Positions 25,689 to 35,166 are shown, counted from the first letter of the stretch. The stretch: DNA of 64,000 bases from BOG-908 sp965198825 (GCA_965198825.1 CBDAQB010000001.1:1054001-1118000); one strand, 5' to 3'. A program made the numbers and translations. The notes: generated by a model from the letters alone, not told the origin.

Positions 25689-26494
25689 CGCACGCCGAGA
25701 CCGCGCTTCCGCAAAACACCAGGCTCATACAAGGCGATTGCCTGACGATCCTGCCGGCGCTTCCGGCTGAGTCGTTCGACGTGATCGTCACCTCGCCGCC
25801 CTACAACCTCGATCTTGCTTACGCCTCCTACGAGGACCGCCGCACCGAAGCGGATTACCTCGCCTGGATGATGGATGTCGCCCGCGCCTGCAAGCGCGTC
25901 CTCAAGGCCGAGGGCTCATTCTTCCTGAACATCACTGGCTCGAACACGCGCCCCTGGCTCCCGTTCGAACTCATCGTGCAGCTCCGCACTTTGTTCGTGC
26001 TGCAGAACCACATTACCTGGATCAAGTCGGTGGCCCTTCCGAATGACAGCGTCGGGCACTACAAGCCGCTCGCCGGCGCCCGTTTCCTCAACCACAACCA
26101 CGAACATATCTTCCATCTCACCAAGACAGGCGACGTCAAACTCGACCGCCTCGCCATCGGCGTTCCGTTCAAGGACAAATCCAACATCGCCAGGCGCGGA
26201 CACGCGCAGGACAAGCGCTGCCGTGGCAACACCTGGTTCATTCCCTACCGGACGGTTCAGACGAAAGCGGAGAAATACAACCATCCCGGCACATTCCCCA
26301 TTGACCTTCCGCGCTGGTGCATCCGCCTGCACGGCGTGCCGAACGCGGCCGTTCTCGACCCCTTTGCCGGCAGCGGCACCACCCTTGTCGCGGCCGTCCT
26401 GGAAAATGCCACCGCGACGGGCATCGAGATTGATCCCGCCTATCTCGAGATCATGAGATCGCGCTTGGCGGATGCAAAAGTTCAACCATCATGA
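25685..26494 (+). CDS. Site-specific DNA methyltransferase (N6-adenine/N4-cytosine)
   Basis: A 269-residue methyltransferase. Motif IV TSPPYN (36-41) comes before motif I DPFAGSGTT near the C-terminus, the beta-class order. FFLNITGSNTRPWLPF, IKSVALPNDS and LPRWCIRLHGVPNAAVLDPF are as in small modification enzymes. The TSPPY form fits N4-cytosine or N6-adenine targets; the recognition site cannot be told. No restriction enzyme gene is adjacent, so it may be an orphan. It starts at ATG 25685, overlapping the stop before it, and its own stop overlaps the next start (ATGA). Confidence 0.88.
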   Translation: MTHAETALPQNTRLIQGDCLTILPALPAESFDVIVTSPPYNLDLAYASYEDRRTEADYLAWMMDVARACKRVLKAEGSFFLNITGSNTRPWLPFELIVQLRTLFVLQNHITWIKSVALPNDSVGHYKPLAGARFLNHNHEHIFHLTKTGDVKLDRLAIGVPFKDKSNIARRGHAQDKRCRGNTWFIPYRTVQTKAEKYNHPGTFPIDLPRWCIRLHGVPNAAVLDPFAGSGTTLVAAVLENATATGIEIDPAYLEIMRSRLADAKVQPS

Positions 26495-27408
26495 TCCGCC
26501 TCCTCGCGGCCATCGCCCTGATCGCGCTCGTCGGCCTGCTCTTCTGGCTCTACACGCCAGACAAACCGCGCGCCGCCCTCGAAGCCAAATACCTCACCGC
26601 GGCTGATCGCTTCGTCGAGATCGACGGTATCCGCTTGCGCATGCGCGACACTGGCCCGCGCGGCGCCCCCGCGCTCATCCTCCTGCACGGCTTCGGCAGC
26701 AGCCTCGAAACCTGGGAATCATGGGCAACGATCCTGGCTGCCGACTACCGCGTCATTCGCTTCGACCTGCCGGGCTTCGGCCTTACCGGACCCGATCCCA
26801 CCGGCGACTACTCCGACGGCCGCGGCGTCACGCTTGTCGAAGCCCTCATGGACGAACTTCACCTCGATCACGCCACCATCATCGGCAACTCGCTGGGCGG
26901 CAAGATCGCCTGGATGTTCGCCGCCGCTCATCCCGAGCGCACCAGCAAACTCGTCCTCATCTCCCCCGACGGCTTCGCCAGCCCAGGCTTCGCATACGGC
27001 AAACCAGCAGAAGTCCCCTTCATGGTTCGCCTGCTTCCATACACGCTTCCAGACCCGCTGCTGCGCATGAGCCTGGAGCCAGCCTATGGCGATCCGAAAC
27101 ACCTGACCAAGCCAACATTCGAACGCTACCGCGACATGATGCTAGCTCCAGGCGACCGCGCCGCCATGGTCGCCCGCATGCGCCAGGTGATGTTGCAAAA
27201 CCCCATATCCATCCTGCAAACGATAAAGGCGCCGACGCTACTTCTATGGGGCGAGCAGGATGGCATGATCCCTATCGACAATGCCATGGACTACCGTCGA
27301 GCAATTCCTAAAACAATTTTCGTTGCACTACCGGGGCTTGGTCATGTGCCGTTTGAGGAGGCGCCTGATGTTTCCATCAAGCCGTTGCTGAGTTTTCTAA
27401 GAAATTAG
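26491..27408 (+). CDS. Alpha/beta hydrolase, membrane-anchored
   Basis: A 305-residue protein with an N-terminal membrane segment (LLAAIALIALVGLLFWLY, about 4-21) and an alpha/beta-hydrolase domain. LLHGFGSSLETW forms the oxyanion region, the nucleophile is Ser134 in GNSLGG, the acid is in LLWGEQDGMIP, and the His is in GLGHVPFEEAP. The substrate is unknown; lipases and epoxide or lactone hydrolases share this pattern. It is translationally coupled (ATGA) to the methyltransferase, and a full palindromic repeat follows its stop. Confidence 0.85.
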   Translation: MIRLLAAIALIALVGLLFWLYTPDKPRAALEAKYLTAADRFVEIDGIRLRMRDTGPRGAPALILLHGFGSSLETWESWATILAADYRVIRFDLPGFGLTGPDPTGDYSDGRGVTLVEALMDELHLDHATIIGNSLGGKIAWMFAAAHPERTSKLVLISPDGFASPGFAYGKPAEVPFMVRLLPYTLPDPLLRMSLEPAYGDPKHLTKPTFERYRDMMLAPGDRAAMVARMRQVMLQNPISILQTIKAPTLLLWGEQDGMIPIDNAMDYRRAIPKTIFVALPGLGHVPFEEAPDVSIKPLLSFLRN

Positions 27409-27536
27409 GAAGAACTTCTTTTTTGAAAAAAAGAAGCAAAAAACTTTTACAACTTTAGGCCGGGACAGACCTCAGGCTCGGTCCCCAGGTCGCAAAAGTT
27501 TTTTGGTTCTTTTTTTCAAAAAAGAACGACTTGCTT
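27409..27536 (-). repeat. Nested-palindrome element, copy 6 (whole)
   Basis: The left arm is C-type and the right arm G-type. The loop on the minus strand has CTGGGGACCGAGCCTGAGGT and CCCGGCCTAAAG, the reversed orientation. It lies between the convergent hydrolase and response-regulator genes and abuts both stops. Confidence 0.9.
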
Positions 27537-27538
27537 CG

Positions 27539-27913
27539 CTATCCAGCAACAGACGCTGTCTCACCACGCTCGGAAATCATGCGAAGAATATCCTCAGCCT
27601 TGAACGGCTTGCTGCAAGCCTTCCAGCTCGGATGTTCGCTCGGGATAGCGTCTTGCCCGTAGCCCGATAGCAGGAAGAAGGGAATACCGCGCGCCTGCAG
27701 CGCCATGCCCACCGGATAGATTTTCTGTCCGCGCAAATTCACGTCCAGCAGGGCCACATCGATACCGCCCGCTTCCACCGCCCGCATGGCGTCCGCCACG
27801 TTGGTGAATGGTCCGATGATCGTGCAGCCGGCATCCGCCAGGATATCTTCGATGAGCATGGCGACGAGCAACTCGTCTTCCGCGACCATGACCCGGCGCC
27901 CCGCGAGGCTCAT
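27539..27913 (-). CDS. Single-domain response regulator (receiver only)
   Basis: A 124-residue CheY-like protein with no output domain. The acidic pair is Glu12-Asp13, the phosphorylation site Asp57 in VALLDVNL, the switch Ser in FFLLSGYG, and Lys102 in CSKPF. Its start overlaps the stop of the large HWE kinase gene by 4 bases, so the two are a cognate pair. Such small receivers of the HWE/HisKA2 group often pass signals to anti-sigma or phosphotransfer partners (general stress response) or act in light or chemosensing. The downstream partner is unknown. Confidence 0.9.
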   Translation of the reverse strand: MSLAGRRVMVAEDELLVAMLIEDILADAGCTIIGPFTNVADAMRAVEAGGIDVALLDVNLRGQKIYPVGMALQARGIPFFLLSGYGQDAIPSEHPSWKACSKPFKAEDILRMISERGETASVAG

Positions 27914-30792
27914 GCGCTTGCCGCGGGTTTGGACATGATCGCCTGCGCGGGCGCGCGCAGCGTGGCAACGACACCACCTGGCGCAAACTCGACAAGGGCC
28001 TTGCCGGAGAGTTCGTGGGCAAACCCGCGCTCTATGAGGGTCATGCCGAAGCCACGCCGGGTCGGCGGCGAAACCGCGGGGCCGCCCGACTCAGTCCAGG
28101 TCAGCGAGAGTTCTTCGGTATCAAGGCGGTGCTCGACTGTCCAGCTAATGCGCACCACGCCCTCGGGAACGGAAAGCGCACCGTATTTGACCGCGTTGGT
28201 GGCCATCTCGTGCACCGCCATGCCTAGGGCCAGCGCACCTGCCGGCGTCAACCGGACTTCGGGTCCATCCATCATGATGTTGTTACGCTCATGCGAGACA
28301 AAGGGTTTCGTCTCCTCGACCAAAACGTCACGCAGAGGAACATCGGTCCAGCTTTGTCCGCTCAGCAGGGTGTACGACGCCGTAAGCGCCTGCACCCGGC
28401 CCATGAACGCCTGGGAGAATGCCTCCATGCTGGCCGAACGCCGCATGGTTTGCGAAGCCAGGGAGATCACCACGGTGAGCATGTTCTTCACGCGATGATT
28501 GAGTTCGTCGACCAGCAGACGATGATGCTGTTCGGCTTCCACGATAGTGGTGACATCAAGGAAGGTGATCAGCGCACCATCGATGGTCGAGTCAGGCGCG
28601 CGATAGGGCAGGATGCGCATGAGGTAATGCGCGCAGCCGTCCAGCCTTGTGACCCGTTGCTCGCGCGGCTGCAGCGACTCCAATACGCCCAATGTGTCTT
28701 CCCGTATGGCATTGTAGCGGAGCTGGCTGGCGATATCGCTCAGCGGCCGCCCATGATCGCTCGGGATCAGGTTGAAAATTCCCGCGACCGCAGGCGTGAA
28801 ACTTCTGACGATCAGATGACGGTCGAGAAAGATCGTCGCGATCTGCGTGCTATCGAACAGGTTCTTGAGGTCGCTGTTGGCACGGTCAAGCTCGTCCACT
28901 TTTTCGACGAGCTGCGCATTGACCGTATGCAGTTCTTCGTTGACCGATTGAAGCTCCTCCTTGGAGGTTTCCAGCTCCTCGTTGGTGGACTGCAGCTCCT
29001 CGTTGACCGAGTGAAGTTCCTCGTTTGCGCTTCGCAACTCCTCGAGCGCGGTTTCGTGCTCCTCGGTCACTAGCTGCAGTTGATCGCGTGTGCGAAGCAG
29101 TTCCGTCTTCAGTTCTGACGAACTGACGTTTTGCGGTGCGAGCCGTCCGAGGGCAGCGCGCACCGCTCCCCGCGCCTTGTCTATCAAAGCTGTCTCCCGA
29201 GAGGTTGCGCCCATGTGGGCCAACTCGCCCCCGGGTCTGATCTCGCCTGCGGCCCTGCGTTGGGTGCCAGGTGCCTCCGCGAGAACATCTCTCGCGGGCA
29301 ACGGAGGCACCGCAGGCCTGTCGAGCAACGGTCCTTTGGGGCCTTCCCGCAACGTTGGTACTCGCCCCTTTACGCTCCGCTTCAGGAATATGCGCAGCGG
29401 CTTGCTGATCAATTCAAACAACTCTTCGTGCCGCGAGGCGGACTCCGAACTTCCCAGGAGCAGGATACCGCCAGGCGACAACGCATAATGGAATGCCGGC
29501 AGGATCTGATCCTGCAGATCACTATGCATGTAGATCAGGAGGTTGCGGCAGGAAATCAGATCCATGCGCGAAAATGGCGGATCGCGGACGATGCTGTGCG
29601 GCGAGAAGGTGCACAGGTCGCGTATTTCCTTCGTGACGACGTAGCCGGTCGAGGTAGGCGTAAAAAACCGGTTGCGACGTTGGTCCGACAAGCCTTCCAG
29701 CAACGTCGAAGGATATCGCCCCTGCCGCGCTGTCACGATCGCAGGCTCGTCGATGTCCGTGCCGAATATCTGCACCTTTGGCACTGCGCGCAGCCGGTCC
29801 ATGTGCTCGCGCATCAGGATGGCGAGGGAATAAGCCTCCTCTCCCGTCGCACATCCTGGGATCCATAGCCGCACGGCCCCATCGGCATGTTTGTTCGCGA
29901 ACAGCCGAGGTACCACTAGCTGTTCAAGTGCCGCGAACGTTTCGGTATCGCGGAAAAAGCTCGTTACCCGGATCAACAGGTCGCGAAAGAGCAGGACCAC
30001 CTCATCGTGATCGGCTTGCAGACGGCCGACATAATTGTCGATGTCCGAAATGTTCAAAACCTGCATCCGGCGCCGGACGCGCCGGATGAACGTCTTCTCC
30101 CTGTACCCACTGAAATCATGACCCAGGGAAACCCGCAAAACGGTGCAGATCGCCAGCCGCGCCGCCTGGAGATGCGCAGGGCTTTCCTGTTCTGCCTCCG
30201 CTTCAGCGGTTTCGGCTCGTTTCAGGCGCATCAGGCAGGCGGGGATGTGCTGCGCCGGCAGCACGAGATCGACCGCGCCGGTGGCGATCGCCCCAGCGGG
30301 CATTCCGTCGTATTGCGGCCTGGTCCCGTCGCTGCCTTGCGCGATCGTCAAACCGCCATTCTGCTTGATGGCCTTCAGCCCGAGCGCCCCATCGGTGCCG
30401 GTGCCCGACAGCACGATGCCCACCGCATCCTCGCGCAAAGCTGCGGCCAGCGAGTCGAAGAACCGGTCGATAGGGCGGAAGTCGCGTGGCGCATCCGGCT
30501 CCGGCATGCGGATGCTCAGCCGGCCTTCTTTGAGCATCGTCACCGCATGTGGCTGTGGAACATAGACACAGTTCGGCTCTACAGGGGTCCCATCGCGCCC
30601 CTCCATGACCCGCATGCCGGTCCAGCGCCCGAGGATCTCGGCCAGCATGCTCTTCCGGTCGATCGGCAGGTGCAGGATAACAACGAAAGCCATCCCACTG
30701 TCCGCAGGCATGGCTTCGAAGAAGCTGCGGAACGCGTCAAGGCCCCCGGCGGACGCCCCGACCCCGACGACGCGAATGTCGCCGTCGCTCAC
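27910..30792 (-). CDS. CheB-CheR-PAS-HWE histidine kinase fusion
   Basis: A 960-residue cytoplasmic hybrid. The domains are: CheB methylesterase (about 1-195: VGVGASAGGLDA, with catalytic Ser14, a His in VVILHLP and Asp in SGTGTDGALG); CheR methyltransferase (about 205-480: RVTSFFRD, WIPGCATGEEAYSLA, FGTDIDE, LISCRNLLIYM); a long coiled coil built of NEEL-type heptads (about 590-665); a PAS domain (about 670-790); and an HWE kinase core (LVDELNHRVKNMLTVV, with the phospho-accepting His, then VHEMATNAVKYGALS as the N-box). Sensory adaptation enzymes joined to a kinase are a known architecture, but the signal is unknown. Co-transcribed with the receiver that overlaps its end. Confidence 0.93.
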   Translation of the reverse strand: MSDGDIRVVGVGASAGGLDAFRSFFEAMPADSGMAFVVILHLPIDRKSMLAEILGRWTGMRVMEGRDGTPVEPNCVYVPQPHAVTMLKEGRLSIRMPEPDAPRDFRPIDRFFDSLAAALREDAVGIVLSGTGTDGALGLKAIKQNGGLTIAQGSDGTRPQYDGMPAGAIATGAVDLVLPAQHIPACLMRLKRAETAEAEAEQESPAHLQAARLAICTVLRVSLGHDFSGYREKTFIRRVRRRMQVLNISDIDNYVGRLQADHDEVVLLFRDLLIRVTSFFRDTETFAALEQLVVPRLFANKHADGAVRLWIPGCATGEEAYSLAILMREHMDRLRAVPKVQIFGTDIDEPAIVTARQGRYPSTLLEGLSDQRRNRFFTPTSTGYVVTKEIRDLCTFSPHSIVRDPPFSRMDLISCRNLLIYMHSDLQDQILPAFHYALSPGGILLLGSSESASRHEELFELISKPLRIFLKRSVKGRVPTLREGPKGPLLDRPAVPPLPARDVLAEAPGTQRRAAGEIRPGGELAHMGATSRETALIDKARGAVRAALGRLAPQNVSSSELKTELLRTRDQLQLVTEEHETALEELRSANEELHSVNEELQSTNEELETSKEELQSVNEELHTVNAQLVEKVDELDRANSDLKNLFDSTQIATIFLDRHLIVRSFTPAVAGIFNLIPSDHGRPLSDIASQLRYNAIREDTLGVLESLQPREQRVTRLDGCAHYLMRILPYRAPDSTIDGALITFLDVTTIVEAEQHHRLLVDELNHRVKNMLTVVISLASQTMRRSASMEAFSQAFMGRVQALTASYTLLSGQSWTDVPLRDVLVEETKPFVSHERNNIMMDGPEVRLTPAGALALGMAVHEMATNAVKYGALSVPEGVVRISWTVEHRLDTEELSLTWTESGGPAVSPPTRRGFGMTLIERGFAHELSGKALVEFAPGGVVATLRAPAQAIMSKPAASA

Positions 30793-31022
30793 CGAAACTG
30801 GGTGATCTGCCGGCTGCCAGTTGTGGTCACCACGATCACCCTTCCAGCCGGTTGTATCGGTATCGGCGTTATTTCATCCGTGATCGCATCATAAGCCGTG
30901 AGCCAAGCATCGGTTCCAAAAAACGACAGCAAGCGTCCGGTTCAGGCCCGTCTCTCCTAATGCTGACGCCTGAAACATGCGACGGCAGCCTTCACTGGCC
31001 CAATGACAGTTGTAGCGTTGAT

Positions 31023-31355
31023 TTATGTCGCTGTCGCATCAAAAGCCGCCAGCGCGCGGGCGGAATAAACCAGCGCCACGCCCGCATTTGGTGCCACCGC
31101 CACACCGGGAGTCTTTGCCAACTCCTCCCAGTGCGCCCGCGTGCGTATCGCCGCCAACGCCTTGTCGTGACGCGCATAGTAGGCTTGCACGTGCGCCACG
31201 CCGAGATCTTCCTGCGAGCGAAGATGATGGTGGATGCTGGATTTGCGTATATCCGCCGCGGCCGCGAGATCGGCGGAGCCGAAGCCCGAACAGCCCTGTG
31301 TCCGGATCAGGACTTCCGCCCGATGGAGCAATTCGCTACGTCTGTCCTGCAGCAT
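31023..31355 (-). CDS. TetR-type regulator, short (C-terminus missing or decayed)
   Basis: Only 110 residues. The N-terminal helix-turn-helix is good: RAEVLIRTQGCSGFGSADLA, then AAADIRKSSIHHHLRSQEDL. Ligand-binding helices begin (GVAHVQAYYARHDKALAAI) but the protein ends soon after, where full TetR proteins continue to about 190 residues. A frameshift or early stop is likely, so this may be a pseudogene. There is no convincing ribosome site before ATG 31355. It lies in a quiet spacer between the HWE kinase and uvrA. Confidence 0.55.
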   Translation of the reverse strand: MLQDRRSELLHRAEVLIRTQGCSGFGSADLAAAADIRKSSIHHHLRSQEDLGVAHVQAYYARHDKALAAIRTRAHWEELAKTPGVAVAPNAGVALVYSARALAAFDATAT

Positions 31356-31424
31356 CTTTGCGGCCTATCGGCAGGGTCGCCCTCCGTCAAGGTATGGGCC
31401 TGGACCATCTGCCGCCCTAAGTAG

Positions 31425-31480
31425 TGGGGGTCTGGGGCCGCTACGCCCCGGCGGTTCCAGGGGCAGTGCCTCTGGCCTAC
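31425..31480. repeat. GC-rich hairpin repeat upstream of uvrA
   Basis: Two adjacent G/C palindromes, GGGGTCTGGGG...CGCCCCGGC and CCAGGGGCAGTGCCTCTGG (31457-31475). Sequences of the GGGGTCCAGGGGCAGCGCCCCTGG kind are scattered through many proteobacterial genomes. It may terminate the region before uvrA; no LexA box was seen in the rest of this 156-bp spacer. Confidence 0.5.
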
Positions 31481-31511
31481 CTTTTCTTCCCTATCGCGAG
31501 GTCGTCCGCCG

Positions 31512-34379
31512 TTGTCTTCCATCATCGTCCGAGGCGCCCGCGAGCATAACCTCAAGAACGTCACCGTAGAGATCCCGCGCGACCAGCTCACCGTCATCAC
31601 CGGCCTCTCAGGCAGCGGCAAATCCTCCCTCGCCTTCGACACCATCTACGCCGAAGGCCAGCGCCGCTACGTCGAGAGCCTCTCCGCCTACGCCCGCCAG
31701 TTCCTGGAGCTGATGGGCAAGCCGGACGTGGACAGCATCGAGGGCCTTTCGCCCGCCATCTCCATCGAGCAGAAGACCACCAGCCGCAACCCGCGCAGCA
31801 CGGTCGGCACCGTCACCGAAATCCACGACTACATGCGGCTCCTGTGGGCGAGGGCAGGGGTCCCCTACTCGCCGGCGACCGGCCTCCCCATCGAGGCGCA
31901 GACCATCAGCCAGATGGTTGACCGCGTGCTCGCCATGAAGGAGGGCACCCGGCTGCTCCTGCTCGCCCCCGTCGTGCGCGACCGCAAGGGCGAATACCGC
32001 AAGGAGCTGGCCGAGCTGCAGCGCCGCGGCTTCACCCGCGCGAAGGTGGACGGCACACTCTACGACATCGGCGACGTTCCCGCACTCAACCGCAAGACCA
32101 AGCATACGCTCGAGGCCGTGGTGGACCGCGTCGTCGTCCGCCCCGGCACCGAGCAGCGCCTCGCCGACAGCTTCGAAACCGGGCTCGGCCTGGTGCCCGA
32201 CGGCATCGTTCACGCCGAGAACGCAGACACCGGAGAGCGCACCACCTTCTCCTCCCGCTTCGCCTGCCCGGTCAGCGGCTTCACCATCGAGGAAATCGAG
32301 CCTCGCCTCTTCAGCTTCAACTCGCCCCACGGCGCCTGCCCCGCCTGCGACGGCCTCGGCGTGGAAAGCTTCTTCGACCCTGCCATGGTGGTGCCCGACG
32401 AACGCCGCTCATTGGCCGACGGCGCCATCGCACCATGGTGCGGCCCTATGAGCCAGTATTTCGACCAGACCCTGCAAAGCCTTGCCCGCCACTATAAGGT
32501 CACTACCCGCACCCCCTGGTCCGAACTCCCCGAGCGCGTCCGCCACGCAATTCTCCACGGCAGCGGCGATACGCCGATCGAAATGACCTACAAGGACAGC
32601 GTCCGCGCCTACTCGGTCAACAAGCCGTTCGAAGGCGTGCTGAAAAACCTTGCCCGGCGCTGGCGCGAAACCGACAGCGCCTGGGTGCGCGAGGAAATGT
32701 CGCGCTACCAGGCCGAAAAACCCTGTGAAGTCTGCCACGGCGCGCGCCTCAAGCCCGAAGCGCTGGCGGTGAAGATCAACGGCAGCACCATCGCGCAAGC
32801 CTCGGACCTCTCCATTCGCGGCGCGCTCGAATGGTTCGCCCGCGTCGGCGAGACGCTCACCCCGCAACGTCTGGAAATCGCCAGGCGCATCCTGCGTGAA
32901 ATCGTGGAACGCCTGCAATTCCTCGTGGACGTAGGCCTCGACTACCTCAGCCTTTCGCGCGGCTCCACGACGCTGTCGGGCGGCGAAAGCCAGCGCATCC
33001 GGCTCGCCAGCCAGATCGGCTCAGGCCTCACCGGCGTGCTCTACGTCCTGGACGAGCCATCGATCGGCCTGCACCAGCGAGATAACGAACGCCTCCTGGG
33101 CACACTCCGCCGCCTGAAATCCCTGGGCAACACCGTGCTCGTCGTCGAACACGACGAAGACGCCATACGCCAGGCCGATTTCCTCATCGACATGGGTCCA
33201 CGCGCCGGTATCAACGGCGGCCACGTAGTCGCCCAGGGCACGCCGAACGAGGTCGCGGCAAATCCTGCATCCCTGACAGGTGATTATCTCTCCGGCCGCC
33301 GCTCGATCGCCGTGCCAACCCGCCGCCGCCCGATCGACAAGGCCCGCATGCTCACAGTGCGCGGCGCTACCGGCCACAATTTGAAGGACGTCACCGCCTC
33401 CTTTCCGCTTGGTACCTTCACCTGCGTCACCGGCGTATCAGGCGGCGGCAAGTCCACCCTCGTCGTGGACACGCTCTACCGCGCCGCCTCCCGCCGCCTC
33501 ATGGGCTCTGGCGAAGTCCCCTCCGCCCACCAGCGCATCGACGGCCTGGAACTTCTCGACAAGATCATCGACATCGACCAATCGCCCATCGGCCGCACTC
33601 CGCGCAGCAACCCCGCCACCTACACCGAACTCTTTGCCCCCATACGCGACTGGTTCGCCGAACTCCCGGAAAGCCGTGCCCGTGGCTACAAACCCGGCCG
33701 CTTCAGCTTCAACGTCAAAGGCGGCCGCTGCGAAGCCTGCCAGGGCGACGGCCTTATCAAGATCGAAATGCACTTTCTGCCGGACGTGTTCGTCACCTGC
33801 GACACCTGCAAGGGCGCCCGCTACAATCGGGAAACTCTCGAAATCAAATTCCGCGGCAAGTCCATCGCCGAAATCCTCGCCATGACGGTGGACGAAGCGC
33901 AACCTTTCTTTTCTGTCGTCAACCGCATCAACGACCGCCTCAGCATCCTGCAGCGCGTCGGCCTCGGCTACATCAGCCTTGGGCAGCAAGCCACGACCCT
34001 TTCAGGCGGCGAAGCCCAGCGGATCAAACTCGCCAAGGAACTCGCACGACGCGCCACCGGCCGCACGCTCTATATCCTCGATGAACCCACCACCGGGCTG
34101 CACTTCGAAGACGTGCGCAAACTCCTCGAAGTTCTCCACGCCCTCGTTGACCAGGGCAACAGCGTGGTCGTCATCGAGCACAATCTTGAAGTCATCAAAA
34201 CCGCAGACTGGGTCCTCGACATGGGACCAGAAGGCGGCGACGGCGGCGGCTACGTCGTCGCCGAAGGCACCCCCGAGACCATCGCCGCGAGCGAGCAAAG
34301 CCACACCGGCCGTTTCCTGGCGCCGCTGCTGCCGTCGGTGCGCGCCAAGCCTGTCGTGAAAGCTCGGAAGCGTGCGTAG
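31512..34379 (+). CDS. uvrA: Excinuclease ABC subunit A
   Basis: A 955-residue ABC-type ATPase that finds DNA damage with UvrB in nucleotide excision repair. The first Walker A is GLSGSGKSS (about 31-39) and the second GVSGGGKST. Zinc-finger cysteine sets are present (CPACDGLG, CEVCHGARL, CEACQGDGL, CDTCKGARY), with two ABC signatures (TTLSGGESQRIRLAS, ATTLSGGEAQRIKLAK). Length and order are normal. The start is TTG 31512, with GAGG 9 bases upstream; the sequence then reads SSIIVRGAREHNLKN as in all UvrA. It is convergent with an Rrf2 regulator gene across a palindromic repeat. Confidence 0.97.
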   Translation: MSSIIVRGAREHNLKNVTVEIPRDQLTVITGLSGSGKSSLAFDTIYAEGQRRYVESLSAYARQFLELMGKPDVDSIEGLSPAISIEQKTTSRNPRSTVGTVTEIHDYMRLLWARAGVPYSPATGLPIEAQTISQMVDRVLAMKEGTRLLLLAPVVRDRKGEYRKELAELQRRGFTRAKVDGTLYDIGDVPALNRKTKHTLEAVVDRVVVRPGTEQRLADSFETGLGLVPDGIVHAENADTGERTTFSSRFACPVSGFTIEEIEPRLFSFNSPHGACPACDGLGVESFFDPAMVVPDERRSLADGAIAPWCGPMSQYFDQTLQSLARHYKVTTRTPWSELPERVRHAILHGSGDTPIEMTYKDSVRAYSVNKPFEGVLKNLARRWRETDSAWVREEMSRYQAEKPCEVCHGARLKPEALAVKINGSTIAQASDLSIRGALEWFARVGETLTPQRLEIARRILREIVERLQFLVDVGLDYLSLSRGSTTLSGGESQRIRLASQIGSGLTGVLYVLDEPSIGLHQRDNERLLGTLRRLKSLGNTVLVVEHDEDAIRQADFLIDMGPRAGINGGHVVAQGTPNEVAANPASLTGDYLSGRRSIAVPTRRRPIDKARMLTVRGATGHNLKDVTASFPLGTFTCVTGVSGGGKSTLVVDTLYRAASRRLMGSGEVPSAHQRIDGLELLDKIIDIDQSPIGRTPRSNPATYTELFAPIRDWFAELPESRARGYKPGRFSFNVKGGRCEACQGDGLIKIEMHFLPDVFVTCDTCKGARYNRETLEIKFRGKSIAEILAMTVDEAQPFFSVVNRINDRLSILQRVGLGYISLGQQATTLSGGEAQRIKLAKELARRATGRTLYILDEPTTGLHFEDVRKLLEVLHALVDQGNSVVVIEHNLEVIKTADWVLDMGPEGGDGGGYVVAEGTPETIAASEQSHTGRFLAPLLPSVRAKPVVKARKRA

Positions 34380-34398
34380 AAGTTAGGGCAGGGTAGTA

Positions 34399-34528
34399 AG
34401 GAAGGTCTTCTTTTTTGAAAAAAAGAAGCAAAAAACTTTTGCGATGTGGGACCGAGATCGTGGGAAAGCCCGGCCCAAACGTCCAGAAGTTTTTTGCTTC
34501 TTTTTTTCAAAAAAGAAGACCTTCCTTC
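34399..34528 (+). repeat. Nested-palindrome element, copy 7 (whole, both arms C-type)
   Basis: The most regular copy. The outer edges AAGGAAGGTC and GACCTTCCTT pair, both arm hairpins are of C-type (CTTCTTTTTT...AAGAAG), and the loop is GATGTGGGACCGAGATCGTG followed by CCCGGCCCAAACGTC. It lies between the convergent uvrA and Rrf2 genes. I use it as the reference copy for orientation. Confidence 0.93.
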
Positions 34529-34969
34529 CTACGCCACCAAACCTTGCACTGAACTCTCCCGGCAGAGATCCTCGAGCGAGCAATCCTCCAATACAGCCGC
34601 GACTGCATCCCGAGCCCGCACCATCAACTGTCTGATCCGGCAAGCCTCCACCGTCTTGCAGTCACTGCAAGCCGAGAACTGTGTCTGGCTTGCGCAAGGC
34701 GTCATGGCGAGCGGCCCGTCGATGCAGCGGATGATGTCGGCGATGCGCACCTGCGCAGGGTCGGCTGCAAGCCGATGGCCGCCTGCGGGCCCGCGGCGGC
34801 TTTCGACCAGCCCTTCGTCGCGCAACTGCGTCAGTATGGCTTCCAGGAATTTGCGCGGCACATCGGCTTCCACCGCGAGCGCTCCTGCGCTCGACCAGGC
34901 CTGCGATGGCCGCCGCTCCGCCAGCACCATGCTCGCGCGCACTGCGTATTTGGCCCTGCTCGTCAGCAT
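34529..34969 (-). CDS. Rrf2-family iron-sulfur regulator
   Basis: A 146-residue protein. The N-terminal winged helix has AKYAVRASMVLAERRPSQAW and VPRKFLEAILTQLRDEGLVE, then the wing SRRGPAGGHRLAADPAQVRI. The cluster region has Cys92, Cys101, Cys104 and Cys110 (PCASQTQFSACSDCKTVEAC), an expanded form of the three-Cys ligand set of IscR/NsrR/RsrR, so an Fe-S cluster is expected. It is divergent from the FAD/NAD(P)-binding protein gene with a 197-bp AT-rich spacer, and probably controls that gene and itself. The signal (iron, NO or redox) is not known. Confidence 0.88.
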   Translation of the reverse strand: MLTSRAKYAVRASMVLAERRPSQAWSSAGALAVEADVPRKFLEAILTQLRDEGLVESRRGPAGGHRLAADPAQVRIADIIRCIDGPLAMTPCASQTQFSACSDCKTVEACRIRQLMVRARDAVAAVLEDCSLEDLCRESSVQGLVA

Positions 34970-35166
34970 TCCCGTCTCGTCATGTTACAGTTTGGTCCCC
35001 GGACCGGCTCGAAAATGCGTGGCCAATGTGTCCGGCGTGTGTCCATGATGGCCATCCTGGGCAATGCTCGCAGAAAATTATCGCAATTCATACTAATTAA
35101 CTAGGAAATCATCGCGGCCCCTGTTAGCCTCATCAGATCAGCCTCACGAGAAGGAGGACCGCCACC

